The notes beneath the pieces are model-generated. The model ran no database searches and was not told where the DNA came from. It was given only the letters and a program-made list of their open reading frames with translations. A stretch of 64,000 nucleotides of DNA. It comes from Pseudobdellovibrionaceae bacterium (GTDB taxonomy: Bacteria > Bdellovibrionota > Bdellovibrionia > Bdellovibrionales > UBA1609). The DNA lies in contig CANEZP010000005.1 in NCBI GenBank assembly GCA_947444305.1, forward strand, positions 39,771-103,770. The letters run 5' to 3'. The translations under genes and the position numbers were made by a program. Shown here piece after piece: positions 1 to 7,805 of the stretch (position 1 is the first letter of the stretch; each line of letters opens with the position of its first letter).

Positions 1-353
1 ATGAGTTTGCGCGCCAAACCTTTCAGCGTCTTCAGCTCAAACGGCCGTTCCAGAAAACAAATCTTATGTTTCTCGTGCATCTCCTCAACGTTGATGTCCG
101 CGGCGGTGTCGGTGATCATCAACATCGGGTACGCGTAACCCAGTTTCCGCAGCGTCTGCGCGTAGGCAATATCTTGTTTAGCCACGTTGCCCGTTTGCAT
201 GAGCACGAGATGGATATTTTTTGTTTTGATCGACGTTTCGATATCACGCGGGTCATGCGACAGGATGACTTCGTACGGAAGTTCCGTCTCGATGTAGTTC
301 TTTAAGAAGCGAGCGTCGTTACCTGACTTACAGCTTAATAGCACACGGTGCAT
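1..353 (-). CDS. Degenerate response-regulator receiver protein (partial)
   Basis: The gene starts at an ATG at 353 behind a strong GGGAGGTG ribosome site and runs off the left edge after 117 codons. The visible part has the alternating strand and helix pattern of a CheY-like receiver domain. The usual phosphoacceptor aspartate after the third strand is replaced by Gln53 (VLMQTG). The conserved lysine before Pro-Phe near the end is Arg103 (LERPFELKTL). The fold match is my reading of the translated sequence. If it is right, this is a pseudo-receiver that cannot be phosphorylated in the normal way. Any output domain lies outside the window. Confidence 0.65.
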   Translation of the reverse strand, partial: MHRVLLSCKSGNDARFLKNYIETELPYEVILSHDPRDIETSIKTKNIHLVLMQTGNVAKQDIAYAQTLRKLGYAYPMLMITDTAADINVEEMHEKHKICFLERPFELKTLKGLARKL

Positions 354-457
354 GAAACACCTCCCACATGTAAACCTATCGGCACTAGCCGAAAGTCCGT
401 TGAATGTAGGCAATAGTGTATAGAAGGTGGTGTCTCGCTCTGAGATTCTGAATGAAT

Positions 458-495
458 AACGCACCTCTTCCTGTCTGGACAGGAAATGGTGCGTT
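458..495. repeat. 38-nt palindrome, copy A
   Basis: A near-perfect palindrome: outer arms AACGCACC/GGTGCGTT and inner arms TTCCTGTC/GACAGGAA, with a 2-nt loop and a 2-nt mismatch between the arm pairs. Read on the minus strand it matches the palindrome at 48662-48699 at 31 of 38 positions, counted by eye. It lies about 105 nt upstream of the receiver gene start. Function unknown; it could be a mobile palindromic unit or a structured RNA leader. Confidence 0.75.
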
Positions 496-572
496 GGAAT
501 TCGAGTCGCCCATTTAGCGCCAGCAGTTCACGTGAGCGCAGGGAGCGTCCATCCATGAGAAAGCTTTTCGAA

Positions 573-645
573 CCGCCATCCCGGCGGTCCGACTTAAAAA
601 TTTAAATCAGATTTAATTTCTTAATTTCTGCCGCCGGGATGGCGG
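573..645. repeat. REP-like inverted pair
   Basis: Positions 573-587 and 631-645 are exact 15-nt reverse complements (CCGCCATCCCGGCGG and CCGCCGGGATGGCGG), separated by 43 AT-rich bases. Each unit is itself an imperfect palindrome (CCGCC/GGCGG). Two inverted small palindromes around an AT-rich spacer is the usual form of a BIME, a paired REP element. A Y1 transposase of the RAYT type lies at 18225. The link between the two is inference. Confidence 0.55.
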
Positions 646-799
646 CAGAAGGCCACTGTCAGGACGCTAGATATTCTAGTTAAGAAGATGAGGCTATCGA
701 AGAAGAATTCGCGAGCACGGTGATCAACCCAGGATTACCGCGCCGCTTAAATTCCAGGATTTAAACAGCGCACAAATTAGGTGAAACGTTTAAGGGCAA

Positions 800-813
800 G
801 GGTAGGCCTACCC
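800..813. repeat. 14-nt perfect palindrome after gltA
   Basis: GGGTAGGCCTACCC is perfectly self-complementary and lies 8 nt past the gltA stop codon. There is no T-run on either side, so it is not a standard intrinsic terminator. It could be a protein-binding site or a weak RNA hairpin that protects the gltA 3' end. Confidence 0.4.
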
Positions 814-821
814 ACAATGAA

Positions 822-1967
822 CTAGCGCTTATCGATGGGGGTCCACTTGAGACCCTCTTTACCCATCCACTGACCACGGGGGCGGAAGATGCGGTTCTTC
901 GAATACTGTTCGAAGATGTGAGCCAACCAACCGCTGATGCGCGAAACCGCGAAGATCGGGGTGTAGATGTCTATGGGAATGCCCATGGAATAATAAACGG
1001 TCGCCGAATAGAAATCGACGTTGGGCAAAAGCGCTTTGTCTTTTTGCATGACGTCGTCGATCTCTTTCGACATTTGGAACCATTGGGGCTCGCCCATTTT
1101 GGCGGTCAACTTTTCGCTTAACTGAGCGAGAACTTTCGCGCGCGGATCGCCGTTTTTGTAAACGCGATGGCCGAAGCCCATGACTTTTTTCTTACCCGCG
1201 AGTGCTTCTTTGATCCATTCACGCGCACCGTCCAGCGAGCCGATTTCTTTGAGCATCAGCATCACTTGTTCGTTCGCACCGCCGTGAAGCGGACCCTTCA
1301 AGGCCGAGATTGCCGAGGTAACGGCCGAATAGATATCGCTCAATGACGAAGCGGTTACGCGCGCCGCGAAGGCCGAGCAATTCAATTCGTGATCGGCGTG
1401 CAAGACCAAACAAGTATCGAAATCTTTCGCCATGCCGGCGTCGGGCTCTTCGCCTTTGAGCATGTACAAGAAATTCCAAGCCAAAGATTTACCGGGCTTC
1501 GGTGCTACGTATTCTTTGCCGGCGCGGGTGCGATCGAAGAGAGCGACGAGCGTTCCCATTTTCGCGGTCAGGCGGATCGCCACGCGGCGCTGCTCGGGCG
1601 CCTCCATGCTTTGCGATTCGTTATCCCATAATGCTAGCGACGAAACCGCCGTGCGCAACCAAGCCATCGGGTGAACGCCTTTAGTGGGCAAGGTCGCCAG
1701 CAACTTAATCTGTTCGGGAGTGAGAGCCATGTTGGCCTCAAGCTCTTTTTTAAGCGCCGCGAGTTCGGTCGCGTTCGGCATGCGGCCTTCCCAGAGGAGG
1801 AAAGTCACTTCTTCAAAGTTTGAATTCGCCGCAAGATCTTCTATCGTGTAGCCGCGGTAATTCAAAGTCGCGTCGACGATGGAAGAGATTGCCGTGGAGC
1901 TTGATACGACTCCTTCCAAACCTTTATCTAATGCGCCGGTGTAAATTTCAGGTGCGGGAGAAGCCAT
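822..1967 (-). CDS. gltA: Citrate synthase
   Basis: Condenses oxaloacetate and acetyl-CoA to citrate, the entry step of the TCA cycle, in the cytoplasm. The 381 residues match the short bacterial class. Catalytic residues are visible: His228 in GPLHGGANE, His267 in GFGHRVY and Asp318 in NVDFYS, with the substrate-site HADHE segment near residue 186. The ATG start is preceded by AAAGGA at a good distance. It stands alone between non-coding DNA on its 3' side and a leftward PP2C-like gene. A 2-methylcitrate synthase role cannot be excluded from sequence alone, but no propionate genes are nearby. Confidence 0.95.
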   Translation of the reverse strand: MASPAPEIYTGALDKGLEGVVSSSTAISSIVDATLNYRGYTIEDLAANSNFEEVTFLLWEGRMPNATELAALKKELEANMALTPEQIKLLATLPTKGVHPMAWLRTAVSSLALWDNESQSMEAPEQRRVAIRLTAKMGTLVALFDRTRAGKEYVAPKPGKSLAWNFLYMLKGEEPDAGMAKDFDTCLVLHADHELNCSAFAARVTASSLSDIYSAVTSAISALKGPLHGGANEQVMLMLKEIGSLDGAREWIKEALAGKKKVMGFGHRVYKNGDPRAKVLAQLSEKLTAKMGEPQWFQMSKEIDDVMQKDKALLPNVDFYSATVYYSMGIPIDIYTPIFAVSRISGWLAHIFEQYSKNRIFRPRGQWMGKEGLKWTPIDKR

Positions 1968-2033
1968 GAGGAAGTCCTTTGTTGCGTGACATTTCTACTT
2001 CCATAATCGTAACGGACCGGCGTTTATTCGTCA

Positions 2034-2936
2034 CTAAGACTTGGCCAATTTTATGACTTTGTCTTTCACTTCCAGGACGACCAGAGTTTGGTCGCGTATG
2101 GGTTCACTGCCCTGCCCGAACTTCTGCACCTCGTACAAAATATGATTGCGCAGTTCGTGAACCCCGCGCTTAGGGCCGCTTAGGAAACTGCGGGTCACGC
2201 GCTCCATCCCGTAAGCCTCGCCCTCGGGATTGCGCGCCTCAATGACGCCGCGGGTACACAAAACAAGACGGTCGCGCGGATTTAAGTAAATCGAGCCCGA
2301 TTGCGCCGGCGCCTTGAAGTCCAGTTGCAAAGGCCCGAGGCCCGAGTCGAGCGATTGCACCTCGCCCGTGGAAAAATTCTGATGCAGGACGATCAACTCG
2401 CCGGCACGGACGTAACGCATTTCGAAATTGCGGCGGTCGATCAGCGCATAAAACATATCGGCTTGATCAACGTTGTCCATGCTCTCGAGCAATTGGCCGT
2501 GCATATCTTGAATGACGAGGTGGGGGTCGCTGCCTTTACGTGCTTCAAGTTGCCCGGTCATCTTCAGGAGTACCCCGAGCAGCAACGAAGACATCATGTG
2601 ACCCGAAGCACTCGACACGATCACGCCGAAGCGGAAGCGGTCCTCGTGTTCAAAAATATCGAAGTAGTCGCCGCCGCTGATGGTGCTCGGCACAAACTTC
2701 GTCGAAAACTCAAAGCCGTTGATGTGCGGAAATTCCGTCGGCACGAGTGCCTTTTGGATGACGTGCGCGAGCTTCAACTCGGCCTGCAACTGCGCGATCA
2801 AGCCCTCTAACTTTTGGTTGGCCCGGCCCAACTCTTCGCGAAACCGACGAAGGTCCGCTTGCCGCTCCTTCACTTCTTGTTCGAGTTCGGAAATTCGCGA
2901 GAGCAATTGTTTTGGGTCGTGGGTTTGGTCGGACAT
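2034..2936 (-). CDS. RsbU/SpoIIE-type PP2C-like protein, probably catalytically degenerate
   Basis: Residues 8-60 form a charged coiled coil. The rest is a SpoIIE/RsbU-type PP2C domain, a family that dephosphorylates anti-sigma-factor antagonists. The first metal-binding motif is intact (SGGDYF, Asp90). The second, normally DVSGHG, reads SASGHM with Ser109 in place of Asp. The third, normally TDGV, reads TRGV with Arg229. The last, normally DDxTL, reads RDQTL and keeps Asp282. Two of four expected metal ligands are therefore missing, which suggests a pseudo-phosphatase or binding role. The ATG at 2936 is chosen; an in-frame TTG lies 6 nt upstream. No clear ribosome site is seen for either. 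Confidence 0.75.
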   Translation of the reverse strand: MSDQTHDPKQLLSRISELEQEVKERQADLRRFREELGRANQKLEGLIAQLQAELKLAHVIQKALVPTEFPHINGFEFSTKFVPSTISGGDYFDIFEHEDRFRFGVIVSSASGHMMSSLLLGVLLKMTGQLEARKGSDPHLVIQDMHGQLLESMDNVDQADMFYALIDRRNFEMRYVRAGELIVLHQNFSTGEVQSLDSGLGPLQLDFKAPAQSGSIYLNPRDRLVLCTRGVIEARNPEGEAYGMERVTRSFLSGPKRGVHELRNHILYEVQKFGQGSEPIRDQTLVVLEVKDKVIKLAKS

Positions 2937-3054
2937 TACCAATCGTCGGCAACGCGACTCTTTATGTCAAAAGTGATCCTGGACCCCCAAACGATAATGC
3001 GCTGCGTGTTACTCCGTTGAAGTCTTTTCAGAGATCAGCTTAACTGTTCTCCGT

Positions 3055-3906
3055 ATGACATTCGACACCCGCTTCACATGGGAAAAGCTCGTCCTTGAGC
3101 TCAAACTTTTGCGCAACGAAGACTTCGGTGCGCTCGTGCCGTTGGCCGTGGGAATCAATTCCGTTCTCTGGCCGAACGAAAACGTGGAATCGTGCTTCCG
3201 GCAAATTCAGTTCTTTGGTTTTGATATTTTGAAAACCTGCGACGGCATGAAGGAAAGTGAGCGCTGGGAAACTCTGCGCAAATTTATCTTCGAAGAAAAA
3301 GCATTTCAGCTTTCGTCGGTTCGCGTGCAAGACGTTTGCGAAGAAGATGTCTTGATGAAATCTATTTTAGACGAACGCGCGGGCCACCCGCTCCCCGTCG
3401 TTTTCTTAGTTCTGCACTTGGCGCACTTTCTCGATATCCCGATGGCCTTGATCCAGGCGCGCCATCATTTCTTATTGAAGTGGGTTCGGTCGGGCAAAAC
3501 CTTGTACCTTGATTTGTACGCCGAGGGCCGCGCGCTCAATGACCAAGAACTGATCGCGATGCTCAACCGCTCGTCTTCGACCTTAGAAGCGTGGAGCGCT
3601 AAGCAATTGATGGTGCAATATCTTGAACTGTTGATGGAAACTTTCGAATCGTCACAAAGTCTGTCGCAACTTCACATGATTTATAATCTCATGCTACAGA
3701 TCGACGACTCCAACATTTCGGTTTTGGGATCGCGCGCGCTACTTCGCCAACGTTTGGGCTTTACCCGCGATGCCTTGAGCGATTTGAAACGCTATTTCTC
3801 GTTCGTCGAAAAAACGCACGCCCCGGGCGAGCTTCAACAAGCTTGGATGGAGCTCGAAAACACGCCCGAGCCTCCGCAGCGCAACCTCACCGACGTTCTT
3901 CATTAG
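3055..3906 (+). CDS. SirB1/transglutaminase-like protein
   Basis: A 283-residue cytoplasmic protein. The middle (about residues 100-160: SILDERAGHPLP, then the LVLHLAHFLDIPMAL and HHFLL segments) follows the pattern of SirB1-family transglutaminase-like domains, where a DERxGxPxxL stretch leads to a conserved histidine. The C-terminal 80 residues are helical and resemble the TPR-like tail of that family. No catalytic cysteine is evident, as is usual in SirB1 proteins, so enzymatic activity is doubtful. It is monocistronic and convergent with the next gene. The family assignment is by pattern only. Confidence 0.65.
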   Translation: MTFDTRFTWEKLVLELKLLRNEDFGALVPLAVGINSVLWPNENVESCFRQIQFFGFDILKTCDGMKESERWETLRKFIFEEKAFQLSSVRVQDVCEEDVLMKSILDERAGHPLPVVFLVLHLAHFLDIPMALIQARHHFLLKWVRSGKTLYLDLYAEGRALNDQELIAMLNRSSSTLEAWSAKQLMVQYLELLMETFESSQSLSQLHMIYNLMLQIDDSNISVLGSRALLRQRLGFTRDALSDLKRYFSFVEKTHAPGELQQAWMELENTPEPPQRNLTDVLH

Positions 3907-3922
3907 TTAAAAGAAAATTTTT

Positions 3923-4369
3923 TTAGAAGTTCAGCATCGAAACGAGGTCGGGCGTTTTTCTCGCGCAGGCAAAAGTGCCGTCGGCTAATTTGACTAGCTT
4001 CGCATCCCACGGCACGTTGCACCGGTAGTCACCTTCCACAACTTCGGCGTCGCGGATCAGCTGCGAATCTTCGATCAATTGAGGAATGCAAAACCGGCCC
4101 CCGCCATTCGCCAGACCGGCGCTCTCAAAGCGGACCTTGTGAACTCCGACCAGGCTTGCGCAGCCCCCGGCCGGCTCGGCGATCTGCTGTTCCGGGCGCG
4201 CGCAAAAGGAGACGCTGCCTTCGCGGGCCGTCGCTCCGACGTACGTCTCCTGGTAGGCCACGGTCAGTTGCTGGCAATAGCTCGTTAAATCCTGAGACCA
4301 TGCCTGATTTGCGGCAACGGCGGTCACAAAAAGGGCGCAAAAGAGCGAAGCAATACGAGCTGATGACAT
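3923..4369 (-). CDS. Small secreted cysteine-containing protein
   Basis: A 148-residue protein starting at ATG 4369 behind GGAGG at 4375-4379. A longer in-frame reading to 4420 lacks a ribosome site there. Residues 1-26 are a signal peptide (hydrophobic core ASLFCALFVTAVAA, cleavage near WSQ). The mature part has six cysteines spread along it, suggesting disulfides in the periplasm. I do not recognise the family. It is divergent from another small exported protein gene at 4477, so the two may share a 107-bp promoter region. Confidence 0.7.
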   Translation of the reverse strand: MSSARIASLFCALFVTAVAANQAWSQDLTSYCQQLTVAYQETYVGATAREGSVSFCARPEQQIAEPAGGCASLVGVHKVRFESAGLANGGGRFCIPQLIEDSQLIRDAEVVEGDYRCNVPWDAKLVKLADGTFACARKTPDLVSMLNF

Positions 4370-4476
4370 AGAATCCTCCGGTACGGGTGTAGTGAGCAAG
4401 CCCCGTGCCCCAATTTTCATTGCCGAAGGGCCATCCGCCCGGGTACAGAATCCGTCATCAAATCCAGAGGAAATGC

Positions 4477-4917
4477 ATGAAATCGGTTTTGCCGGTCTTT
4501 TTAGTCGTCTGTTCTTTCATCGGTTCAGCGCACGCGCATGCGCAAAAAACAGAATTTTGGGAAGCCTTCCCCGCCTACGTCGGTGGCCGTGTTTCTTCCG
4601 ATCCCGCAACCGCGGAACTCTGTAAATGGGAGAATATTCTTTTGGGCCGGATCACCGACGCAGACTTCGCGGTCATGCGCTACGTACCGGTGCAATCGTT
4701 CGACGGCTTGAGCCTGCGTTGTTTTCAAAAAAGAATCGCCGACCTTCTTACGAGCGCCGAAGCGTACTCTTACGCCCGCCAACTCCGTTCAGCGAATCGG
4801 TCGAAGACCGCGCCGCAAGTGCCGCTCTCGCCACCCATGGCCGTTTCGCCCGCCGTGCCGCTCTCGCCCGCCGAAGATATTTTTGATTTCCCCGATTTTG
4901 AATCGCCGCTGCACTAA
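4477..4917 (+). CDS. Small secreted protein with a Pro-rich tail
   Basis: A 146-residue protein with a signal peptide (MKSVLPVFLVVCSFIGSAHA) and an AGAGGA ribosome site just before the ATG at 4477. An upstream in-frame ATG at 4405 would place the signal sequence internally. The mature domain is about 85 residues with two cysteines. A low-complexity tail follows with two VPLSP units and an acidic, aromatic end. No family recognised. The last 21 nt of the gene, including the stop codon, are repeated immediately downstream (see 4897-4938). Confidence 0.65.
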   Translation: MKSVLPVFLVVCSFIGSAHAHAQKTEFWEAFPAYVGGRVSSDPATAELCKWENILLGRITDADFAVMRYVPVQSFDGLSLRCFQKRIADLLTSAEAYSYARQLRSANRSKTAPQVPLSPPMAVSPAVPLSPAEDIFDFPDFESPLH

Positions 4918-4938
4918 TTTGAATCGCCGCTGCGCTAA
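4897..4938 (+). repeat. Tandem 21-nt duplication across a stop codon
   Basis: Positions 4897-4917 and 4918-4938 are adjacent copies of a 21-nt unit (TTTGAATCGCCGCTG followed by CACTAA or CGCTAA) that differ at one base. The first copy contains the stop codon of the preceding gene. It looks like a recent tandem duplication. The remaining 160 bases to the next gene show nothing else recognisable. Confidence 0.8.
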
Positions 4939-5099
4939 ATTTCGAAAGGCGTCGAAATGAACAAATCGGGCACCGCCGCGATTGAGTTACATTTCATCAC
5001 GCTTACTTTGCTCCCGGAGGTGGATTTGTTGATCTCGACGCCTTCTACATATCCGCGCTTAGCGGCGCTCCGCCCGCTCCAATGGCCAAGCGCCGATAC

Positions 5100-5762
5100 C
5101 TAGCGTGCGCTGAGGTAGACGTCGTAGCGGATGCTTTGGCCCTTGAACGAAAAACTGGGCGTCGATTTCAATGCGTGACCCTTCAAAGGTTGTTTGACGA
5201 CCACGCGGTTAAGCGCCGTGGCGCGGGCGGCATCGAAGAGTTGCTCAAGGTCCAGCGGCGAAGGCTCACCGAGCAGCTCTTGCAACAGTTGCATGTTCTT
5301 CGGACTCTTCGCGGATTTCTTCGGCTTGGAAAACATCGGGTCGATGTAGATCACGTCTGGGCGTTCGGTAAGCGGCAGTTTCAAAAGGTAAGTCCGGGCG
5401 TCGTCTTCAATCACTTTCAAATTTTTGAATAACGAGCCCACCCCATCCTCGTTCATCGCACGGGCCACGCCGTCGCGAAGGACGGCCGCCACTTCTTTTG
5501 ATCGTTCGAGCGCCGTGACTTCGCAACCTAGGCAGAGTGCCATCGCCGCGTCTTGGCCGAAGCCCGCCGTGGCATCGAGCAATTTGACTCCGGGTTCGCG
5601 CACGCCCAGGGCCCGCGTGAAGATGTGATTTTTGCCCAAGCCTTTTTGTAAACGCTGGCGCCAAGCGATGCCCGAGAAATCGACGAAGTAGGGCTTGCCG
5701 CGTTTCTCGTCGGCAAAAGCTAAGCCCCAGCCATAATCGGTTTGCACAAGTTCTACAGCCAC
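5100..5762 (-). CDS. rsmJ: RsmJ-like 16S rRNA guanine-N2 methyltransferase
   Basis: A class I SAM-dependent methyltransferase of the RsmJ family, which methylates G1516 of 16S rRNA. Seen in order: FVDFSG, the SAM-binding DATAGFGQDA, the ALERS acidic strand end, YIDPMF in the catalytic position, the RVVVKQP strand, and the RYDVY ending. The start is uncertain. The frame opens at GTG 5822, but that would overlap the upstream prenyltransferase by 70 nt. The GTG at 5762 gives a 10-nt overlap and 220 residues and is preferred here. It is the last gene of a leftward set with the UbiA-like and polyprenyl synthase genes. Confidence 0.8.
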   Translation of the reverse strand: MAVELVQTDYGWGLAFADEKRGKPYFVDFSGIAWRQRLQKGLGKNHIFTRALGVREPGVKLLDATAGFGQDAAMALCLGCEVTALERSKEVAAVLRDGVARAMNEDGVGSLFKNLKVIEDDARTYLLKLPLTERPDVIYIDPMFSKPKKSAKSPKNMQLLQELLGEPSPLDLEQLFDAARATALNRVVVKQPLKGHALKSTPSFSFKGQSIRYDVYLSAR

Positions 5763-6814
5763 GCGACCCCAAGGGCGAAAACCCACCACGCGGTCCAACT
5801 TAAGTGCGAGGCCAAAGACCACTTCGAAAGATCCGCCAAGCTCGACGACAACGGCGACGCCGCGAGGTAAATGCGCCGGAGCGTGAAGATCAGCGGCAAT
5901 CCCACGAGCGGCGACAACAGTAAGAAGCCGAGTTGAAGATTTAAAATCACGCCCGCCGCCGGCGGAATAAACAGAAGCGCGATTCCTTCGATGAGCGCAA
6001 ACTTGCGCGCACGATCGAAGCTTAAATGACCGAAGAAGGTACGAAAGTTCTCGGCCTTAGCGCGAAACAGATCCTCAAACTGGCGGACCTGAAACACCCA
6101 TACGGTCAAAAATCCGAACGAGAGTCCGAGCGCAATGTCTTTGAAAGAAGCCTCACCGAAACTAGCGAGCGCGATTCCCGTCGTGAGCAGCGGCCCGAAT
6201 AACAACGCTAAAGATAAATCGCAAGCGCCGAATCGTACACCGTATTTGCCCGTGATCGTGACAAGCGCGGCGGCGGCGATCGAGCAAACCAAAGCGAGCT
6301 CTAACGGCGCGTTCAAAAACGCGGGCACGCCGAACAAAACGGCCAACGCAAAATTGACCCAGGCCCAACGCTTCATCGCGCTGGCGGTGACCCAACCTTT
6401 TTGAATTACTTGCGACCCGCGGCGGTGATTCAAACGATCAAAGCCACGCAAGTGATCTTGCACGTCGTTGGCCAGGAAAACGGCGGTGTGCAAAAAGAAA
6501 AGCCCGGCTAAAGCAAACCACGACGGCCACTTCGTCCATGCATTAATGGATTGCACATGAAGCAACCACGCCGCAACCGCCGGCCCGAGCGTAAGCCCGA
6601 AAAGCTCGGGGCGCGCCGACCAAAAATAAACTTTCCACCACGCGGGCGCGGCCACTTTTTCGAGCGTGAGCACGCGAAACGTTACGCGCTCTTTCGCGGT
6701 GGCCGCGTGGTAAGTCTCGACCGGTAACGCGCGATGCGTTTGTGAAAACGTACCCCAAAGGTAGGAGTCGAAATCAGGATCATTTTTCGTAAGGGTTATG
6801 AACTCGGTGCTCAT
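5753..6814 (-). CDS. UbiA-family prenyltransferase with degenerate second motif
   Basis: A 353-residue integral membrane protein. About 50 soluble N-terminal residues precede a polytopic UbiA-like core. The first Asp-rich motif is good (NDVQD, residues 116-120, then GFDRLNH). The second, normally DxxxD, reads RQFEDLFRAKAEN near 244-256 and lacks the usual spacing of acids. The start codon overlaps the polyprenyl synthase stop as ATGA, so the two are surely co-expressed. A separate and canonical MenA lies at 11254, so this enzyme probably attaches the prenyl chain to another acceptor, or is a divergent paralogue. Substrate unknown. Confidence 0.75.
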   Translation of the reverse strand: MSTEFITLTKNDPDFDSYLWGTFSQTHRALPVETYHAATAKERVTFRVLTLEKVAAPAWWKVYFWSARPELFGLTLGPAVAAWLLHVQSINAWTKWPSWFALAGLFFLHTAVFLANDVQDHLRGFDRLNHRRGSQVIQKGWVTASAMKRWAWVNFALAVLFGVPAFLNAPLELALVCSIAAAALVTITGKYGVRFGACDLSLALLFGPLLTTGIALASFGEASFKDIALGLSFGFLTVWVFQVRQFEDLFRAKAENFRTFFGHLSFDRARKFALIEGIALLFIPPAAGVILNLQLGFLLLSPLVGLPLIFTLRRIYLAASPLSSSLADLSKWSLASHLSWTAWWVFALGVAWL

Positions 6815-7758
6815 CGGCTTTTACGGAAATAAAGAAGACTCGGTAGACCCATAAGGTCGTTGATCAGCCCAAGCGCTTCGGGCGCCAGCCGTGACTCTAA
6901 CGATTTTGCCTTGTGATCGTAAAGCTCGATCACCTGGCGATTGAGATCGTCGAATTCCTGTACGGCACGGTTGAATTCGGCGATGCCGACCAAAGCTTTA
7001 ACCGCGTCCAACGTTTCGCATTTTCGTAACAGCTGTTTCTGCTCTTCTTTGAAATTGCGCGCGAGGAACGCGGCGAAAGAATTTAGGTATCCCGACTTCA
7101 AATCGCCGAGCAGGGCTTTGCCTTCATCATTACGGATGTCGAAATCTAAAAGATCGTCCCCGCGCTGAAAAAGTAAACCGAGCAGCGAACCCATTTCGTC
7201 CAAAGTCTGATGTAAAGATTCGTCGTAATTTTCTTGGATGATAAATGGCGCGCGTAAACACCATTTGAAAAGCGAAGCGGTTTTTAAATCGTGAACTTGA
7301 TCGAGCTGATTCAATTGCACGTTCCAGTCACGCATCAAAGAATCTTGAATCCACTCGCCTTCGAGCAGATCCGAAATCATCTCGGCGGTGTACTGGATCA
7401 GTCGGAGGTTCCCGAATCGCGACAAATTCACCATCACGCGCGCGAGCAAGTAATCACCCGCCAGCACGGCGTACTCGGGACTATACTTGAGCCAAGCCGC
7501 CGTTTTATTACGGCGCAAGGCCGAGCGGTCGATCAAATCGTCGTGCAATAAAGATGCATTGTGAATGAATTCGATGGTCTGCGCGAGCAGCAACTCTTGT
7601 CGCTCGTTGAGTGAGAGGTGCTTACCGATGCGCTGGATCAGCTTTGAGCGAAAACCTTTACCGGCCGAAAACAAATCGTCGTACAACGAATGCAGCTTAG
7701 GCAGGTACTTCGGAAAATCATCTTTGCTGAATATTTTCAGGTCTTTCACTACCCTCAT
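6811..7758 (-). CDS. Polyprenyl diphosphate synthase
   Basis: Makes the long isoprenoid diphosphate used as the quinone side chain. Residues show GKGFRSK near 33, the first aspartate-rich motif (HDDLID, Asp73/74/77, then RNKTAA) and the second (QRGDDLLDFD, Asp201/202/205). The 315-residue length fits the trans-polyprenyl synthases (IspB/HepT type). Product chain length cannot be read safely. The stop overlaps the UbiA-like gene by 4 nt. The start is 47 bp from the divergent thioesterase gene. An in-frame GTG three codons after the ATG is an alternative start. Confidence 0.88.
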   Translation of the reverse strand: MRVVKDLKIFSKDDFPKYLPKLHSLYDDLFSAGKGFRSKLIQRIGKHLSLNERQELLLAQTIEFIHNASLLHDDLIDRSALRRNKTAAWLKYSPEYAVLAGDYLLARVMVNLSRFGNLRLIQYTAEMISDLLEGEWIQDSLMRDWNVQLNQLDQVHDLKTASLFKWCLRAPFIIQENYDESLHQTLDEMGSLLGLLFQRGDDLLDFDIRNDEGKALLGDLKSGYLNSFAAFLARNFKEEQKQLLRKCETLDAVKALVGIAEFNRAVQEFDDLNRQVIELYDHKAKSLESRLAPEALGLINDLMGLPSLLYFRKSR

Positions 7759-7805
7759 CGGTACCTAGAATTGACTCTTTAAGTCAACGGTGATCTCTTC
7801 TTTGC

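Larger units (their letters stand above)
354..821. other. Non-coding region with palindromic repeats
   Basis: These 468 bases separate the receiver gene from citrate synthase, and I find no convincing gene. It holds a 38-nt palindrome (458-495), a pair of 15-nt inverted REP-like units (573-587 and 631-645), a small inverted repeat CTAGA/TCTAG around 669-681, and a perfect 14-nt palindrome at 800-813. The upstream part must also carry the promoter for the leftward receiver gene, but no clear -35/-10 pair stands out. Confidence 0.6.

Noticed and set aside
335..556. A 73-codon minus-strand frame in the first intergenic region
   Set aside because: Runs over the palindromic repeat and the receiver gene's ribosome site; no sign of coding.
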